6,784 bases of DNA from Actinomycetales bacterium (GCA_015655255.1 JAATFJ010000131.1:1-6784), one strand, 5' to 3'; counted from the stretch's first letter, positions 1-5,988 are shown. Numbers and translations are program-made. The notes: generated from the sequence alone by a model not told the origin.

Positions 1-2
1 AC

Positions 3-290
3 ATGGCTGACAAGTCCATCACCAAGACCGAGCTCGTCGCGAGCATTGCAAGCGCCACGGGCCAGAGCCAGGCCACCGTCTCCGGTGTCCTCGACGCGCT
101 CTTCTCCACGGTTTCCGACGCCGTTGCCAAGGGCAGCAAGGTCTCCATCCCGGGCTGGATCGCGTTCGAGCAGGTCGACACGGCCGCTCGCACGGGCCGC
201 AACCCGCAGACCGGTGCGGAGATCAAGATCCCCGCGGGCAAGCGTGTCAAGGTGACCGCTGGTTCCAAGCTCAAGGCTGCCGTCAAGTAA
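3..290 (+). CDS. hup: HU-family nucleoid-associated DNA-binding protein
   Basis: This is a 95-residue bacterial histone-like protein that binds and bends DNA non-specifically as a dimer and compacts the nucleoid. Residues 1-45 form the helical dimerisation half (KSITKTELVASIA, then the helix VSGVLDALFSTVSDAV). The beta-arm carries the family signature RTGRNPQTG at residues 63-71, with the DNA-intercalating proline at P68, followed by EIKIPAGKRVKV. The turn before the arm reads PGWIAFE instead of the common GFGTFE, a variant I associate with Microbacteriaceae. The length matches ordinary HU, so it lacks the long Lys/Ala-rich tail of mycobacterial HupB. The ATG at position 3 gives the normal HU N-terminus. 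Only two bases precede it, so its promoter and ribosome binding site lie outside the window. A strong hairpin follows, suggesting a single-gene transcript. Identity is secure; any specialised role is unknown. Confidence 0.97.
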   Translation: MADKSITKTELVASIASATGQSQATVSGVLDALFSTVSDAVAKGSKVSIPGWIAFEQVDTAARTGRNPQTGAEIKIPAGKRVKVTAGSKLKAAVK

Positions 291-309
291 GACGGCTTCT
301 GCAGGATCT

Positions 310-343
310 GAGGGCCGCCGCTTCCACCGGAGGGGCGGCCCTC
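310..343 (+). terminator. Hairpin terminator downstream of hup
   Basis: A perfect 10-bp G/C-rich stem, GAGGGCCGCC (310-319) pairing with GGCGGCCCTC (334-343), encloses a 14-nt loop and starts 20 nt after the HU stop codon. No T tract follows. This is common for terminator hairpins in high-GC actinobacteria, but it means the efficiency cannot be judged from sequence. It separates hup from the promoter of the next gene at 383. Confidence 0.75.
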
Positions 344-382
344 GTGCGTCTCCGGCGGTCAGGGACGCACGGGCCGGACGCC

Positions 383-388
383 TAGGCT
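383..388 (+). promoter_or_regulatory. -10 box of the CopD-CtaG gene, predicted leaderless transcript
   Basis: TAGGCT fits the actinobacterial housekeeping TANNNT -10 box and ends 6 nt before the GTG at 395. This places the expected transcription start at the G of the start codon, so the mRNA would have no leader. The GGGG just before the GTG would then not be transcribed and could not act as a ribosome binding site. No convincing -35 box is visible. Confidence 0.6.
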
Positions 389-394
389 AAAGGG

Positions 395-2404
395 GTGAAC
401 TCGCGCCCGCCCCGGACCCGCCGGTTCCCGGCCTACCGTGTCGCCGGGATCGCCGTGCTCGTGATCGCCGCGCTTCTCGGGCTCATCCTCGCGCTCCTCT
501 ACGGCGGTGGCGCCGCGCCGACACAGCTCCTCGATCCTGGGCCCCTCGCCCGCTGGTCGCTGCCCATCGCGCGCCTGGGGAACAACCTGGGGGCCGCCGC
601 GATGATCGGGCCCCTCGTCCTCGCGCTTCTTGCGCTAAAACCAGGAATGCGGAGCTTCGACCGCGCGCTCGATGTCGCCTCCATCGGTGCCGCGGTGTTC
701 ACGGTCTCGGCGGCTGCGACGGGCTTCCTCACACTCGTGCGGAACTTCAACCCGCAGATCAGCATCGACGATCAGTTCGGCGAGCAGCTGGGCAAGTTCC
801 TCCTGGAGACCGAGCTCGGCCAGGCCTGGCTCCTCACCACCCTTCTGGGCGCCGTCGTCACCGTGCTCACCTTCGCCTGGCGCACCTGGACGCTCGTCCT
901 CCTCACTGCCGTCCTCGCCGCCGGCAGCCTCATCCCCGTCGCCACGCAGGGCCACTCGGGAGAGCTCTCCGGCCACACCCTCGCGGTCAATTCGATCCTC
1001 CTGCACACGATCGCCGCGGCCGTGTGGATGGGCGGACTCATGCTGCTCATCGTCCTGCGGGACGAGAAGGGCGTGAAGCTGCAGACGCTCCTGCGCCGCT
1101 ACTCGAGCATCGCGCTCATGGCCTTCGTCGTCGTCGCCTTCTCCGGAGTCGCCCGCTCCACCGTGGGGCTGGGCGGCTGGGCGGGACTGCTCACGCCCTA
1201 CGGCGGCATCATCATCGCCAAGGCCGTGCTGCTCCTCGCGCTCGGCGGCTTCGGCGCCTGGTATCGGCTGCGGCTCATCCCGCGCCTCACCAGTGCACGC
1301 GCGGCGCAGTCCTTCTGGACGCTCATCCTCGGCGAGATGACCCTCATCGGTCTCGCCTCCGGCGCGGCGGTCGCCCTGGCGCGCACCGAGCCCCCCACCG
1401 GTCTGGATCCCGTGGACGCCCCCAGTCCCGCCGAGATCCTCACCGATTCGCCGCTCCCGCCCGAGCTCACCCTGGATCGCTGGGTCACGAGCGTGGATCC
1501 GGACGTGCTCTGGATCGTCGTCGCCGGTTTCGGGCTGTTCTTCTACCTCGCGGGCGTCCGGCGGCTGCACCGCCGCGGCGACCGTTGGCCCGTGCAGCGC
1601 ACCGTGTTCTGGATTCTCGGCATGCTCCTGCTCGTCTGGGTGACGAGCGGGGCCATCAATGCGTATCAGGACTACCTCTTCAGCATCCACATGCTGGGCC
1701 ACATGCTGCTGTCGATGGCGATCCCCATGCTCCTCGTCATGGGGGCGCCCGTCACGCTCGCGCTGCGCGCCGTGGAGAAGCGGCGTGACGGCACGCGAGG
1801 CGCACGCGAGTGGATCCTCTGGGCCGTGCACTCGCCCTATTCGCGCGTCATCACGCATCCCTTCGTCGCCGCGGCGATCTTCATCGGATCGCTGTGGGTG
1901 TTCTACTTCACCGACCTCGTGCGCTGGGCGATGTATGACCACATCGGGCACGAGTGGATGGTGATCCACTTCCTCATCTCGGGGTACCTCTTCGTGCTCT
2001 CCCTCGTCGGCGTCGATCCCGTGCCCCGCCGCCTGCCCTATGCGGGACGCCTCATCACCCTCATCGCGGTCATGGCGATGCACGCCTTCTTCGGCGTCGC
2101 GATCATGATGCAGAACGGACTCATGGTCGCGGAGTGGTTCGGCTCGATGGGGCGCACGTGGGGCCCGACGCCCCTGGAGGATCAGTACATCGGCGGCGGT
2201 ATCGCCTGGTCGATCGGCGAGATCCCCACGCTCATCCTCGCCATCACCGTCGCGATCCAGTGGTCGACGAGCGACGAGCGCTTGCAGCGGCGGCGCGATC
2301 GCCAGGCGGATCGCACGGGCGACGCCGAACTGGAGGAGTACAACGCGCAACTGCAGCGACTCGCGGAGCGGGATCCGCGGCAGGAGGAGCGGGCCGGGCG
2401 CTGA
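395..2404 (+). CDS. CopD-CtaG fusion membrane protein, predicted cytochrome c oxidase copper-delivery factor
   Basis: This 669-residue protein has about 15-16 hydrophobic segments. The N-terminal half (roughly residues 15-330) resembles CopD copper-resistance membrane proteins, with GHSG at 186-189, H194 and the segment LLHTIAAAVWMGG around H204. The C-terminal half (roughly 370-625) matches caa3-type CtaG: H432 and H436 followed by a GAPVTLALRA motif (450-459), THPF at 487-490, histidines H516, H519 and H525 before VGVDPVPRRLPY, H563, and GGGIAWSIGEIPTL (600-612). These His/Met-rich membrane sites are candidate copper ligands. Such fusions are typical of actinobacteria; the Corynebacterium homologue CtiP is linked to copper supply for the cytochrome aa3 oxidase, and I infer the same role here. 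The tail (626-669) is highly charged and probably cytoplasmic. The GTG start follows directly from the -10 box at 383-388. The gene stands alone and ends 3 bp from the stop of the opposing gene. Direct copper binding is inferred, not shown. Confidence 0.92.
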   Translation: MNSRPPRTRRFPAYRVAGIAVLVIAALLGLILALLYGGGAAPTQLLDPGPLARWSLPIARLGNNLGAAAMIGPLVLALLALKPGMRSFDRALDVASIGAAVFTVSAAATGFLTLVRNFNPQISIDDQFGEQLGKFLLETELGQAWLLTTLLGAVVTVLTFAWRTWTLVLLTAVLAAGSLIPVATQGHSGELSGHTLAVNSILLHTIAAAVWMGGLMLLIVLRDEKGVKLQTLLRRYSSIALMAFVVVAFSGVARSTVGLGGWAGLLTPYGGIIIAKAVLLLALGGFGAWYRLRLIPRLTSARAAQSFWTLILGEMTLIGLASGAAVALARTEPPTGLDPVDAPSPAEILTDSPLPPELTLDRWVTSVDPDVLWIVVAGFGLFFYLAGVRRLHRRGDRWPVQRTVFWILGMLLLVWVTSGAINAYQDYLFSIHMLGHMLLSMAIPMLLVMGAPVTLALRAVEKRRDGTRGAREWILWAVHSPYSRVITHPFVAAAIFIGSLWVFYFTDLVRWAMYDHIGHEWMVIHFLISGYLFVLSLVGVDPVPRRLPYAGRLITLIAVMAMHAFFGVAIMMQNGLMVAEWFGSMGRTWGPTPLEDQYIGGGIAWSIGEIPTLILAITVAIQWSTSDERLQRRRDRQADRTGDAELEEYNAQLQRLAERDPRQEERAGR

Positions 2405-2407
2405 GGC

Positions 2408-3490
2408 TCACTCGTCGTCGTCGAGCGCATCGCCTTCCCCCGGGGAACCGACGCGGATGGAGGCGGAGCCGTCCGCGAGGATCGTGATCGACCCGGTCAC
2501 CTGGAACGGCACATCCTGGGAGATGTGGACGCGTGAGCGGTCGTAGATCCGCAGGACGTCCGCCTCGATATGCGCGGTGCCGGAGGTGAGGGGGATGGAC
2601 CATTCGCCGCCGTCGGGGGAGACGGTGACGGTGGGCTGCGCGGCGATCGACCACTGCGGCAGGCCGTCCAGCCGGTCCCGCACGGGGTAGCCGAAAGGGC
2701 ATCCCGTGGGCTGCAGGATCTGCTGGGTCGTGCACTGCGTGAGGAACTCCTCGACGCGCTCCTGGACCTTGGCGATGAAGGCCTGCGTGGGCTGGGTCTG
2801 CACATCGACGGGCGTGTTCGTCCCGGGGGCGTCGGCGAGCACGGCGACACCGGAGGCTGTCGAGATGGGCGTGTCCACACTCACCGAATAGAGGCCGGGC
2901 GTGAAGACGAGCAGGGGGAGCGGATCGAGAGAGGCGGCGTCCGCCCCCGCGGCGGAAACCTGGCGGCGGTCCATCTCGAATCCGTTTACGCGGAACTGAT
3001 CCGCGCCGCGCACGATGAGGGTCACCGCGGAGAGCGGGGTCTCGGCGAAGGACCAGTTCGGGGTGATGCCGACCCATCCGTCCTGTCGCACGGTGAAGCT
3101 GCTCTCGCCCGTGTGCCCATCGGCGGAATAGGACACCGTGACGGTCGTGAGCGAGTCCTCCGTCGTCTCGGAGACCACCTCGATGTCCTCGAGTGGGGCG
3201 AGGGCGGCCTGGCGGAGGAGAACGTCGGAGGCAGAGGCGTCGATGCCTGCCGATTCGAGAGTGTTCCGATCGATCGACACCCCCGGCAGGCGGAGGGCGT
3301 CGGCGGCTCTGCCGTCGCTAAGCAGATCGAGGTAGCGGACGACGAAGGCAGAGGGGCCGTAGAACTGCTGATAGACGGTGTTCCCTCCGGCCCAGAGGGC
3401 GGAGATGAGCAGCGCACCGACGATGCCGAGCAGAGTGAGATCCGACCATAGGGGGGCGCGACGATGTGTGCTCGCCCCCGACATCTGCAT
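2408..3490 (-). CDS. Single-pass membrane protein of unknown function with large extracytoplasmic domain
   Basis: I do not recognise a named family for this 360-residue protein. It has a short, basic cytoplasmic N-terminus (THRRAP), one membrane segment at about residues 18-34 (LTLLGIVGALLISALWA) and then some 325 residues predicted outside the membrane. Residues 45-150 (FVVRYLDLLSDGRAADAL... to a beta-rich stretch with WVGITPNW) weakly recall the small NTF2-like or DUF4878-type folds common in actinobacterial envelope proteins. Only two cysteines occur, C253 and C264, 10 residues apart near the start of the last domain, and they could form a disulfide. The C-terminus is acidic (DALDDDE). The ATG at 3490 is chosen over the ATG two codons later because TAGACT lies exactly 6 nt before it, implying a leaderless mRNA. 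It is divergent from the helicase gene and convergent with the CopD-CtaG gene. That it is a real gene is well supported by GC3 bias and membrane topology; its role is unknown. Confidence 0.88.
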   Translation of the reverse strand: MQMSGASTHRRAPLWSDLTLLGIVGALLISALWAGGNTVYQQFYGPSAFVVRYLDLLSDGRAADALRLPGVSIDRNTLESAGIDASASDVLLRQAALAPLEDIEVVSETTEDSLTTVTVSYSADGHTGESSFTVRQDGWVGITPNWSFAETPLSAVTLIVRGADQFRVNGFEMDRRQVSAAGADAASLDPLPLLVFTPGLYSVSVDTPISTASGVAVLADAPGTNTPVDVQTQPTQAFIAKVQERVEEFLTQCTTQQILQPTGCPFGYPVRDRLDGLPQWSIAAQPTVTVSPDGGEWSIPLTSGTAHIEADVLRIYDRSRVHISQDVPFQVTGSITILADGSASIRVGSPGEGDALDDDE

Positions 3491-3496
3491 GCCGTC

Positions 3497-3502
3497 AGTC
3501 TA
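3497..3502 (-). promoter_or_regulatory. -10 box of the unknown membrane-protein gene, predicted leaderless transcript
   Basis: Read on the minus strand, TAGACT is followed by six bases (GACGGC) and then the ATG at 3490. The spacing equals that of the CopD-CtaG and heme oxygenase genes, so transcription should start at the A of ATG. No clear -35 box is seen. Confidence 0.6.
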
Positions 3503-3524
3503 GGAGGCGGGCCTGAGACGAGCC

Positions 3525-3539
3525 CGTGCGTTGCGCACG
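3525..3539. repeat. Short inverted repeat between divergent promoters
   Basis: CGTGCG-TTG-CGCACG is a perfect 6-bp inverted repeat with a 3-base centre. It lies about 34-48 bases upstream of the predicted helicase transcription start and about 35-49 bases upstream of the opposite start. An overlapping 5-bp repeat, CGGGC with GCCCG (3508-3526), sits beside it. The place suits a regulator site acting on either promoter, but short palindromes of this kind arise often by chance in GC-rich DNA and no known operator is recognised. Confidence 0.3.
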
Positions 3540-3559
3540 ACGTCGGTGCCGGGGCGCTC

Positions 3560-3565
3560 TAGCAT
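3560..3565 (+). promoter_or_regulatory. -10 box of the helicase gene, sets the GTG start at 3573
   Basis: TAGCAT, followed by AAAAGGC and then GTG at 3573, gives a 7-nt gap from -10 box to start codon. This fits a leaderless transcript and argues against the in-frame TTG at 3531, which lies upstream of the box and would not be on this mRNA. Confidence 0.6.
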
Positions 3566-3572
3566 AAAAGGC

Positions 3573-4970
3573 GTGTCCGCTCCCACCCTCTCCGCCGAAC
3601 AGGAGGAGCTGTTCCGTCTCATCGAGGATACGCGGGAGCATGTCTTCATCACGGGGCGTGCGGGCACGGGCAAGTCGACGCTGCTGCAGCACTTCGCGCA
3701 GCATACCGAGAAGACCATCGCCATCTGTGCGCCCACGGGGGTCGCGGCGCTCAACGTCGAGGGGCAGACGATCCATTCGTTGTTCCGCCTGCCCATCGGC
3801 CTCATCGCGAACACGCAGCTGGAGCAGGCGGAGCCGACCCGGCGCATCCTGGGTTCCATCGACACGCTCGTCATCGACGAGATCTCCATGGTCAACGCCG
3901 ACCTCATGGATGGCATCGACCGCGCGCTGCGGCAGGCGCGCGGGCGGAGGGCCGAGCCTTTCGGCGGCGTGCAGGTTGTGATGTTCGGCGACCCGTACCA
4001 GCTCGCGCCCGTCCCGCCGCGCGGCGACGAGCTGCGCTACGTGCAGGATACGTATCGTTCGTTCTGGTTCTTCGATGCGAAGGTGTGGACGGGCGGGCAG
4101 AGCGCCGACGGGCTGCTCGATGTGGGCAGTCACGGTGCCGAGCTACACGTCCGCGAGCTCGTGCAGGTCCATCGGCAGTCCGACGACGGCTTCAAGGCGA
4201 TGCTCAATGCGGTGCGCTTCGGACGCGTGACGGCCGAGATCGCGGGTGTCCTCAACGGGCAGGGGGCGCGGAAGCCGCCGGAGCAGGAGGAGGGCGAGGC
4301 ACCCGTCATCACCCTCGCCTCGCGCAACGACATCGTGGCGAACATCAATCGCCGGCATCTCGCGGCGCTGTCCGGCCGAGAGCAGACGGCGCAGGCGGAG
4401 ATCTCCGGCGATTTCGGAAGGGGGGAGTCGGCGTACCCCGCCGACTCCGAGCTGAAGCTCAAGGTCGGCGCTCAGGTGATGTTCCTCCGCAACGACATCC
4501 CCATGGGCGGAGAGCCCCCGCGCTGGGTGAACGGGACGATCGGCACGGTCACGCGGATCCTCGGTGGCTCCGTGCGGGTCGAGATCGATGGGGTGGAGGT
4601 CGATGTGGAGCCCGCTGTGTGGGAGCGGTTCCGCTACGCGTACAACCCGCTCACGAAGACGCTCTCCCGGGATGTCGTCGCGGAGTTTACCCAGTTCCCG
4701 CTGCGGCTCGCGTGGGCGGTGACGATCCACAAATCGCAGGGGAAGACCTACGACCGCGCGATCATCGACCTGGGTTCCGGTGCCTTCGCGCCCGGACAGA
4801 CCTACGTCGCCCTCTCCCGGCTGACGTCCCTCGATGGGCTGTACCTCTCGCGTCCCCTCCGGCCGAGCGACATCCGCGTGGATCCCGATGTGACGCGCTT
4901 CATGCGCGAGGCGTACTTCGCCGCCTCGACCCCCCAGGTCTCCGCAGACGGCCCCGCCGCCCCGGCCTGA
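3573..4970 (+). CDS. Pif1/RecD-like superfamily 1B DNA helicase
   Basis: This 465-residue ATPase shows the SF1B helicase motifs in order: Walker A GRAGTGKST (28-36, K34), motif Ia APTGVAALNVEGQTIHSLF (53-71), Walker B VIDEISMV (100-107, D102/E103), motif III GDPYQLAPV (139-147), an arginine in ELVQVHRQ (motif IV region), then a SH3-like insert region, motif V TIHKSQGKT (384-392) and motif VI GQTYVALSR (408-416, arginine finger R416). This pattern matches Pif1 and RecD2-type 5'-3' helicases that unwind DNA or R-loops. The protein is stand-alone: there is no nuclease and no long N-terminal OB or zinc region. The Ala/Pro-rich tail (TPQVSADGPAAPA) appears disordered. The GTG at 3573 is preferred from the -10 box position, and it leaves only a short segment before the first conserved residues, as expected. 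No partner gene adjoins it, so repair or replication-fork maintenance is inferred from family alone. Confidence 0.92.
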   Translation: MSAPTLSAEQEELFRLIEDTREHVFITGRAGTGKSTLLQHFAQHTEKTIAICAPTGVAALNVEGQTIHSLFRLPIGLIANTQLEQAEPTRRILGSIDTLVIDEISMVNADLMDGIDRALRQARGRRAEPFGGVQVVMFGDPYQLAPVPPRGDELRYVQDTYRSFWFFDAKVWTGGQSADGLLDVGSHGAELHVRELVQVHRQSDDGFKAMLNAVRFGRVTAEIAGVLNGQGARKPPEQEEGEAPVITLASRNDIVANINRRHLAALSGREQTAQAEISGDFGRGESAYPADSELKLKVGAQVMFLRNDIPMGGEPPRWVNGTIGTVTRILGGSVRVEIDGVEVDVEPAVWERFRYAYNPLTKTLSRDVVAEFTQFPLRLAWAVTIHKSQGKTYDRAIIDLGSGAFAPGQTYVALSRLTSLDGLYLSRPLRPSDIRVDPDVTRFMREAYFAASTPQVSADGPAAPA

Positions 4971-4994
4971 CCCCGCCCAACTGCGAGTCAGCCC

Positions 4995-5077
4995 GTCCGC
5001 CTGCCCGCAAGTCCGCCTGCCTGTCCCTGCCTGCCTGTCCCGCCGCCCGCATCCTCCCGCTCGTGCGCATCCTCCCG
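4995..5077. repeat. C-rich short direct repeats downstream of the helicase gene
   Basis: Three sets of direct repeats follow each other: GTCCGCCTGCC at 4995-5005 and 5011-5021, CCTGTCCC at 5020-5027 and 5034-5041, and CGCATCCTCCCG at 5048-5059 and 5066-5077. Their spacings (16, 14 and 18 bp) differ, so this is not a regular array. The plus strand here is almost free of A and strongly pyrimidine-rich, unlike the flanking genes. It forms the left outer part of the imperfect palindrome centred near 5127. Confidence 0.7.
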
Positions 5078-5099
5078 ACGCCGGTGAGAAACCACGAAC

Positions 5100-5114
5100 G
5101 GCGTGAGGCACGCC
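5100..5114. repeat. Inner hairpin, left half of the palindromic element
   Basis: GGCGTG (5100-5105) pairs perfectly with CACGCC (5109-5114) across a 3-base AGG loop. It sits 5 bases inside the left 11-bp arm, so the central part of the element can fold into separate small hairpins. No T tract follows. Confidence 0.5.
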
Positions 5115-5130
5115 TCCGAGGGCTGTGTTT

Positions 5131-5150
5131 CACGCGGAGCGTGGGGTTTT
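5131..5150 (+). terminator. Possible terminator for the helicase transcript
   Basis: CACGC (5131-5135) pairs with GCGTG (5139-5143) around a GGA loop. Three G-U wobbles can extend it (TTT before, GGG after), and TTTT follows at 5147-5150. It lies about 160 bp after the helicase stop. The stem is short, so this is a weak call. The same stem also forms on the opposite strand below the heme oxygenase gene, though without a T tract there. Confidence 0.4.
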
Positions 5151-5247
5151 GCGCGGGAACTGGTTTCTCACGAGTGCGGATGAGAGCGCGAGCGTGGATG
5201 CGGGAACAGGCGCGGACGCGGATGAGGGTGCGGGTGGGGGCACCGGG

Positions 5248-5895
5248 TCAGGCGACGTCGCGGGAGCGGTCGAGGTCTTCGAAGAGCTCGGTGTTGAAAC
5301 GGTAGGCGAGGAGAACCTCGGCGATGACGCGCTCGCGCTCCTCCTCGTCCCAGGGCGCGGTGTCCAGCTGCTCGCGGTAGACATCCTTGAAGGCACGCGG
5401 ATCGGCAATGTCGTCGAAGAGGTAGAAGCCGATGCCGTTCGTCTCGAAGCCGAAGCGGCGCTGCATGACGCGGCCGATGAACACCCCGCCGGAGAGGTCG
5501 CCGAGGTAGCGCGTGTAGTGGTGCGCGACGAACCCGCCGGGCCAGGTCGCGCCGACGTGGCGGATGCGATCGACGTAGCGCTGCGTCGTGGGGAGCGGAG
5601 CGATGCGGCTGCGCCATTCCGGGCCGAGGAGGAAGGCGAGGTCGGCTTCTAGGGCGGGGAGCCGCGTGAGCTTTTCACTGAGGAAGACGGAGGCGACGGG
5701 ATCGGTGCGCATGCGCGCGCATCCGGATTCGAGTGCGCTGTAGATGAAGTAGTGCTGGGCGACGAGGGCGATGTAATCGTCGCGGGTAGCCTCGCCCCGC
5801 AACAGGTCCGCCATGAATCCCGTGTGCTCGCTGCGCGCATGGGAGCGGGAGGAGCGCTCCCGCAGTGCTGCGGAGAAGGAGATGAGCTCGGCCAT
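5248..5895 (-). CDS. hmuO: Heme oxygenase (biliverdin-producing)
   Basis: This 215-residue soluble enzyme opens the heme ring with O2 and electrons to give biliverdin, CO and free iron, letting the cell use heme as an iron source and limit heme toxicity. It aligns along its length with Corynebacterium diphtheriae HmuO, which is about the same size. The proximal heme ligand is H19 in SRSHARSEH. The EH-GFMADLLRG stretch follows, as in HmuO. The distal helix has HHYTRYLGDLSGG (125-137), containing the glycines that allow helix bending and D133, the equivalent of HmuO Asp136 that organises the active-site water network. The C-terminal RFNTELFEDL matches the family. No signal peptide or membrane segment is present, so it acts in the cytoplasm. 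The ATG at 5895 follows a -10 box by 6 nt, and a DtxR/IdeR-like site overlaps that promoter. No heme uptake gene is seen nearby; the divergent neighbour is a lipoprotein. Confidence 0.95.
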   Translation of the reverse strand: MAELISFSAALRERSSRSHARSEHTGFMADLLRGEATRDDYIALVAQHYFIYSALESGCARMRTDPVASVFLSEKLTRLPALEADLAFLLGPEWRSRIAPLPTTQRYVDRIRHVGATWPGGFVAHHYTRYLGDLSGGVFIGRVMQRRFGFETNGIGFYLFDDIADPRAFKDVYREQLDTAPWDEEERERVIAEVLLAYRFNTELFEDLDRSRDVA

Positions 5896-5900
5896 TTGCC

Positions 5901-5919
5901 CAGTGTAAGGCGAACCTCA
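5901..5919 (-). promoter_or_regulatory. Candidate DtxR/IdeR iron box at the heme oxygenase promoter
   Basis: The 19 bases here (plus strand CAGTGTAAGGCGAACCTCA) match the DtxR/IdeR consensus TTAGGTTAGSCTAACCTAA at 12 positions. One half-site is good (GCGAACCTCA, 8 of 10) and the other is poor. The site covers the -10 box and lies 6-24 bases upstream of the predicted start, where a bound repressor would block RNA polymerase. Iron-loaded DtxR represses hmuO in Corynebacterium, so iron-dependent repression is a natural inference. Confidence 0.5.
5902..5907 (-). promoter_or_regulatory. -10 box of the heme oxygenase gene, predicted leaderless transcript
   Basis: On the minus strand TACACT is followed by GGGCAA and then the ATG at 5895, the same 6-nt spacing as the other leaderless candidates here. 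The hexamer 17 bp upstream is TTCTCG, a poor -35 match. Confidence 0.6.
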
Positions 5920-5988
5920 CCTCCCGAGAAGAGGCATTTCCCCCGGCGACGCGGTGCGCACTGCGGGGGGACACTCAGGCAGGCGCCC

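Larger units (their letters stand above)
5033..5211. repeat. Long imperfect inverted repeat with perfect 11-bp core arms
   Basis: GTGAGAAACCA (5084-5094) is the exact reverse complement of TGGTTTCTCAC (5161-5171), with 66 bp between. Outside these arms, further blocks pair in the same order: CGCTCGTGCGC (5058-5068) with GCGCGAGCG (5186-5194, two-base gap), CCCGCATCC (5046-5054) with GGATGCGGG (5196-5204), and GCCTGT (5033-5038) with ACAGGC (5206-5211). The whole lies between two convergent genes. It may be an intergenic palindromic repeat or small MITE-like element, or a structured shared 3' end. No clear target-site duplication and no coding content were seen. Confidence 0.65.

Noticed and set aside
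635..2350. 571-residue open frame on the minus strand, antisense to the CopD-CtaG gene
   Set aside because: It encodes a low-complexity Arg/Asp/Glu/His-rich protein with no family motif. Stop-free antisense frames are expected opposite GC3-biased genes.
2435..2447. TTCCC-CCG-GGGAA hairpin near the convergent stops, considered as terminator
   Set aside because: It is a 5-bp stem inside the coding end of the minus-strand gene, with no T tract on either strand.
2570..3451. 293-residue plus-strand open frame opposite the unknown membrane protein
   Set aside because: Gly/Arg-rich composition with no motif, whereas the minus-strand frame has a promoter, a membrane segment and normal GC3 bias.
4991..5080. 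Possible CRISPR-like array
   Set aside because: Repeats are 8-12 bp, differ from each other and have gaps of only a few bases. There are no spacers of uniform size and no cas genes.
4143..5111. 322-residue minus-strand frame over the helicase gene
   Set aside because: It lies opposite conserved helicase motifs and has shadow composition. It extends into the repeat tract only because that tract lacks stops.
5084..5171. Insertion sequence ends
   Set aside because: The 11-bp arms resemble terminal inverted repeats, but there is no transposase frame between them and no matching target-site duplication. It is kept only as a repeat.
5125..5652. 175-residue plus-strand frame over the intergenic tract and heme oxygenase
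   Set aside because: The frame is antisense to conserved heme oxygenase residues and has Ala/Glu/Val-rich shadow composition. No promoter or ribosome site points to it.
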